Shown: positions 59,950-64,000 of the stretch, in pieces | Layout: every line of letters starts with the position of its first letter | Position numbering within the stretch: position 1 is the stretch's first letter | NCBI GenBank assembly: GCA_030035585.1 | Contig: CM057464.1 | Coordinates: 78,414,919-78,478,918 of the forward strand | Length of the DNA stretch: 64,000 bases | Direction of reading: 5' to 3' | Origin: Dugong dugon | Taxonomy: Eukaryota; Chordata; Mammalia; Sirenia; Dugongidae | Translations under genes and position numbers: made by a program | Notes under the pieces: model-generated | What the model was told of the DNA's origin: nothing | Databases searched by the model: none | The model's input: the letters and a program-made list of their open reading frames with translations, nothing else

Positions 59950-60337
59950 GTTGTTGTTGTTAGTTGCCATCGAGTTTGCTCTGACTTATGGCAACCCCGT
60001 GTACAACAGAACAAAACATTGCCCAGTCCTGAGCCATCTTCAGGATCACTGGTATGCTCCAGCCCATTGTTGAGCTACTGTTGTATTTTGAATGCCTTCC
60101 AATGTAGGGGGCTCATCTTCCAGCACAATATTAGGCAATATTCTGCTATGAACTATAGGATTTTCATTGGCTAATTTTTGGAAGTAGATCACAAATACTT
60201 TCTTCCTAGTCTGTCTTAGTCTGGAAGCTCCACTAAAACCTGTCCACAATAAGTGACCCTGCTGGCAGAGCTTCCAGCATCGTAGCAATACAAAAGCTAC
60301 CACAGTATATGACAAACTAACAGATGGGTAGTGGTAT
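59950..60337 (-). mobile_element. RTE LINE derivative, 5' and 3' ends joined
   Basis: The left part (to about 60060) is the complement of the RTE 3' tail ('ttgccatcgagtttgctctg'). The right part (60090-60337) is the complement of sequence I recall from the far 5' end of elephant-type RTE ('ctagtctgtcttagtctgga', 'gtgaccctgctggcagagct'). The reverse transcriptase between them is absent. The direct repeat ataatgat at 59942-59949 and 60338-60345 shows it moved as this short unit. Confidence 0.7.
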
Positions 60338-61344
60338 ATAATGATAAAGTGGTCAATTTATCAAGAGGACATAACAATTTTAAACAATTATGTACCTAAT
60401 AACATAGCTTTTATTTAAAGACAAACCAGAATCTTAAGAACATATTTATTAAACACAGGTATGACAAAGGACTTGAATTTAGAATATACAAGCAACTTTA
60501 ATAAAAAAGAAGACAAACATGGTCAAAATATTTGGACAGATGCTTTACCAAAGAAGATATATGGCTGACAAATCAGCATATGAAAAGATGATCAAAATCA
60601 TTAATCATTAAAAAATGAAAATTAAAACCATCATATCTAAAAATGAAAAAACTGATTATACCAAATATTGCTGATGATAAGGAAGAACTGGAATTCTCAT
60701 GCACTAGATGGAAATGTAAAATGGCATACCCACTTTGGGAAAAAAAGTTGGCAGTTTCTTAAAAAAATAACCATACTTCCTCTGTAAGGCACAGCCATTC
60801 CACTACTAGGTATTACCCAATAGAAGTAAAAAGATATGTCTGCACAAAGACTTGTACCTGAATATTTATAGCAGCTTTAGTAGTAGTCACCCAAAACTGA
60901 ATAAAACTCAAATAACTACGAACATGTGACAGATAAACAAATTGTGTTGTATTAATACAATACAGTATTACTAAGCAATAAAAAAATGATTATTTATAAC
61001 ACCTAATAATGTAGATAAATCTAGAAATAATGATGCTAGATGAAAGAAGCCACGAAAAAGTAGTACATAATAAATGATTCCATTTATATTAAATTATAGG
61101 AGATAAAAACTAACATATAGTGACATAAAGCAGATCAGTTCTTGCCTGAACATGAGGAGGGCCGAGAGGGGCAGGCAGAAAGATTGAAAAGGAATACAGG
61201 AAACCTGTGCAGATGAAGGATGAGTTTATTATCTAAATTTCAGTGATGGTCTCAGCGTGATATATATATGCCAAAACTTATTAAATTGTACATTTTAAAT
61301 ATATCCAGTTTTTTGTATGTTTATTTTACTTAAATAAAGGTGTT

Positions 61345-61432
61345 AATAGCTAGACAGATAGATGACACATGATAGATAATAGCTAGATAGACAGATGATA
61401 GATAAATAGATGATAGATAGGAGATAGACCAA
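61345..61432. repeat. (GATA)n imperfect microsatellite
   Basis: About 85 bases of GATA/GACA units with interruptions, just after the old L1M end. Confidence 0.9.
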
Positions 61433-61657
61433 GAAAATTAATTATGTCTCAAAAGTTGGCATTTATGTCTCAAAAGTTAAGCAAGATTTCTAATACTATA
61501 CAACTCTAAATTTTCTTTATTATTTGCTATATTTTCTCAACCGTTCCCTGAACTGACTTCTTATATCTAATTTTGTGAAGATTATTTACTATACACTCCT
61601 AAATTTTGTGATTTTTTTTTTTCAAAATTGCTAGTAAACTACTGAGGTATAGAATAG

Positions 61658-61818
61658 TCCAAAACCCATTGCCATCAAGTTGATTCTGACTCACAGTGAC
61701 CCTATAGGACAGAGTGGAACCTTCCTATGTGGTTTCCAAGGAGCAGCTGATGGATTCGAACTGTTGACCTTTTGGTTAGCAGACATAGCTCTTTACCACT
61801 GTGCCACCAGCACTCCAA
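61658..61818 (-). mobile_element. AfroSINE, short subtype
   Basis: The tail complement is 'caagttgattctgactcaca' and the head complement ends 'gtgccaccagcactcc'. It is flanked by agaatag at 61651-61657 and 61819-61825. Confidence 0.92.
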
Positions 61819-61825
61819 AGAATAG

Positions 61826-64000
61826 CACTAATATAAAAAAATTATTTCTACATTATTTAATGATAAAGGTTCTTGGTTTATTTTGGTTTATTTAAAATAA
61901 TTAGCAAATTAAAAATGTGACCCTAAAATAAAGGATTAACATTTTAATAAACATTATCATCTGTCACGGAGTTTCACAGTAATCTATGAAGAAAATTGGG
62001 AATTATGTATTTATAAGTGAATAACCTAAATAAGATAGCATTTAATATCTAAATGATCCACAGAGAGTAAAATATTAACCAAAATATACCAGTATATTAA
62101 GTATTGTTTTCTTAAGATATCACCCAATAGTTAGGCAATATGTTGATTCAATGCCCTTTCACGTAGAAAAATCTAAAACAAATCAAAATTTCTCAAAAAA
62201 CAAACCTATAATCCAAAAATCCAATCTTTTGCAAAATAAGAAGAGACTTAAGGAAGAAAACTAACCATTAATGAGCATTCATTATCTGCCAGAGACCATG
62301 CTAGTTTCTTTACATATGATAAAACCGAAAACCAAACCCGTTACTGTAGAGTTGATTTCTCAATAGACTCTACCCAGAGTTTAATCAACAGTTTAAAACT
62401 TAATAACAAAGCTTCAGTCTAGAACATTGGTCATGTTCCAAGACCCAATGACAAAAGAGTAACTGTGTCTTGGTCTTTTTTTCTGTTGTATTTCTAATGT
62501 CTACCACAGTGTCAGTTTTACAGTGAATGCTTGATAATTTTCTGTCTTGAATAAATGCATACATTGTCTGTTTTTCCTGAGATTTTTATTTTCCACCAAC
62601 AGCATTAGAGTGGGAGAAAGATCATTGCATCTACTGAGTGTTACATTTTAAGAGAAGAGAGAAGTCTAAGTGGATGCCTGTCTGGTTACAGAGGCCAAGA
62701 ATCCTACAACCAGAAGCTCTGTGGAGAGAGCTCCATATTACAGGTTCTGCTTATCAAATTTCAGAAGACATTTGATTTTGTCAGGCTCTGTGACAACCTC
62801 AATTAATCAAGCTCACAAAAGACTAACCTATAAAACACATTGCTAATGTATTAATTCAAGTGAAATAGAACTGCCAAAGGTCAAGAATATTACTGTCAGC
62901 TGGACAGTACATCCTGACTACTGTAATAAAGTCTTTATGGGAAGCAGGTAGAATCAGAATATCATTTAGTGAGCAAGGGCAATTAGAAAGATGGTCATAA
63001 TAGTGTTATCAGGTTGTGATGGTCTAAGGCAGTCACAGAAATATAGGTCTCTACTTTGACAGTCTTGAAGTCACTCTGATGTATTCTTGCTCTTTTATTT
63101 TCTCTTTCTGGACCCCATGCAGAACTTCTACATTCTCTTAACATATTCTTTGTCTTTCAAAATACTAAAATAACATGGATGAGATTACAGCTTTTTTGTA
63201 CACCAATTGTATTTCACTAATGCCTTCTGGAGTTTATGCCCTAAGTTCCTTGACTGAATATCAGTAATGCCTTTCTCATTCTGATTTTATTGAGGGATAT
63301 ACTTTTTCCCATGGCTATGAACAGTGTCTTAGAGTGGTTATTGGTTGTTGTTTGGGCAGATAGCAGATTTAAGCTGTTACATGTTTAACTCCAATTATCT
63401 TAAATTATCATGAAATTATTAGATACAATTTACATAACCTAGTGTGTGTATGCATGAGTGTATGTGGCACATGTTTCTGATTTTTCCTAAAGCAAAATTG
63501 GTTAGAAACATACAAGGATATAAATGGGGACAATTGAGCAGAATATTTCACGTGTTGAGCCATATTTTTCAATAAACATAATCAGCACATCTATACTTGG
63601 TACACATAGTTAAGAAATGAGATGTATATCACAATTTTTAAATACTTTTACTAACCACTTTGACAGTATGCATACTCAGCAATTTTTTATACAATGAATA
63701 ACTAAGAAATTACCACAGCTATTTATTTTGATGTTCAAACTTTTTACTTACTGACATTAACTCTTAAAAATGGCAGACTCTGATAAGTAATGTGCTACTT
63801 TTGCCGCCTTTTAAGATTATCTTTAAGTAGAAATATTGGGACTGTTGACAAGGCACACCCCTCTTTCTTCAACTGAAGCCAAAATATTAACAAATTTTGG
63901 GATAGGATAAAATATTTATATTATCAACCGCATTTTAAATATAAATTTCTAGTTGGCAATAATTATTTTTTCTGAAAGATTAAATATGCTTATGCTTAGA
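61826..64000. other. Mostly unassigned AT-rich sequence
   Basis: It holds a short AfroSINE tail scrap (about 62317-62360, 'ccgttactgtagagttgatt') and a MIR/L2-like tail (about 62490-62565, 'tgtctaccacagtgtcagtt'). No gene or RNA was recognised in the rest. Confidence 0.45.

Larger units (their letters stand above)
48690..61335 (+). mobile_element. Old L1M LINE, interrupted by three younger elements
   Basis: Pieces of one old L1 can be followed in order. 5'UTR-like sequence runs 48690-49500 (for example 'gatgaaatatatgaaataat'). ORF1 runs from about 49540 to 49781 and resumes at 58137, with 'ttagacacagcagaagaaaa' then 'ttgaagacatagcaatagaa'. The spacer and the start of ORF2 run to 59202, then 59825-59949 and 60338-60430. 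The 3' end runs from about 60460 to 61335. About 3 kb of ORF2 is missing near 60430-60460. Insertions are L1 copy B, an ERVL-like LTR and an RTE derivative. Confidence 0.75.

Noticed and set aside
1-64000. CRISPR arrays, operons, bacterial promoters or a new defence system
   Set aside because: The sequence is clearly mammalian; no regularly spaced repeats or clustered coding genes are present.

Overview
This looks like a gene-free stretch of mammalian chromosome from an afrotherian, most likely an elephant or close relative. The main evidence is at least fourteen copies of a tRNA-derived SINE of the AfroSINE type, copies of an RTE-type LINE whose 3' tail matches the tail of some of those SINEs, and an L1 lineage with very long elements. 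Ancient mammalian repeats (MIR, MER5A-like hAT, Tigger, MLT1-like LTRs, old L1M) fill much of the rest. I found no host gene, exon, tRNA, rRNA or convincing processed pseudogene. The long open frames all lie inside LINEs or look like chance frames. Families are named from memory of consensus sequences; nothing was searched.

Layout. 1-1939: 3' end of an older L1. 2703-7770: MaLR/ERVL-like LTR fossils, MIRs, an RTE scrap, a 5'-truncated L1 tail and a Tigger remnant. 7590-10010: AfroSINEs, one split by a hAT-like transposon with terminal inverted repeats. 10891-13633: quiet, repeat-poor DNA. 13645-15373: two adjacent AfroSINEs and a 1.4 kb RTE fragment with reverse transcriptase remnants. 15374-32066: mostly unassigned AT-rich DNA with scattered SINEs, MIRs and two LTR fossils. 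32084-40184: a full-length L1 (copy A) with a 17-bp target-site duplication. 40202-45470: MIRs, SINEs, an L1 tail, an LTR fossil and simple repeats. 45468-47501: a nest of three MER5A-like elements, a Tigger and two AfroSINEs. 48690-61335: an old L1M invaded by a second full-length L1 (copy B, 49782-58136, 15-bp duplication), an ERVL-like LTR and an internally deleted RTE. 61336-64000: a GATA repeat, one AfroSINE and unassigned sequence.

The two full-length L1s are the most informative objects. They are 8.1 and 8.36 kb, much longer than the roughly 6 kb human L1, because of a long 5'UTR, a spacer of about 460 bp between ORF1 and ORF2, and a 3'UTR of about 1.15 kb that contains a duplicated segment. 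Copy B carries an extra tandem unit of about 270-280 bp in its 5'UTR that copy A lacks. Both copies have several stops and frame changes and are not expected to be active. I see no new gene system; the value of the window is in element architecture and nested insertions that give relative ages.
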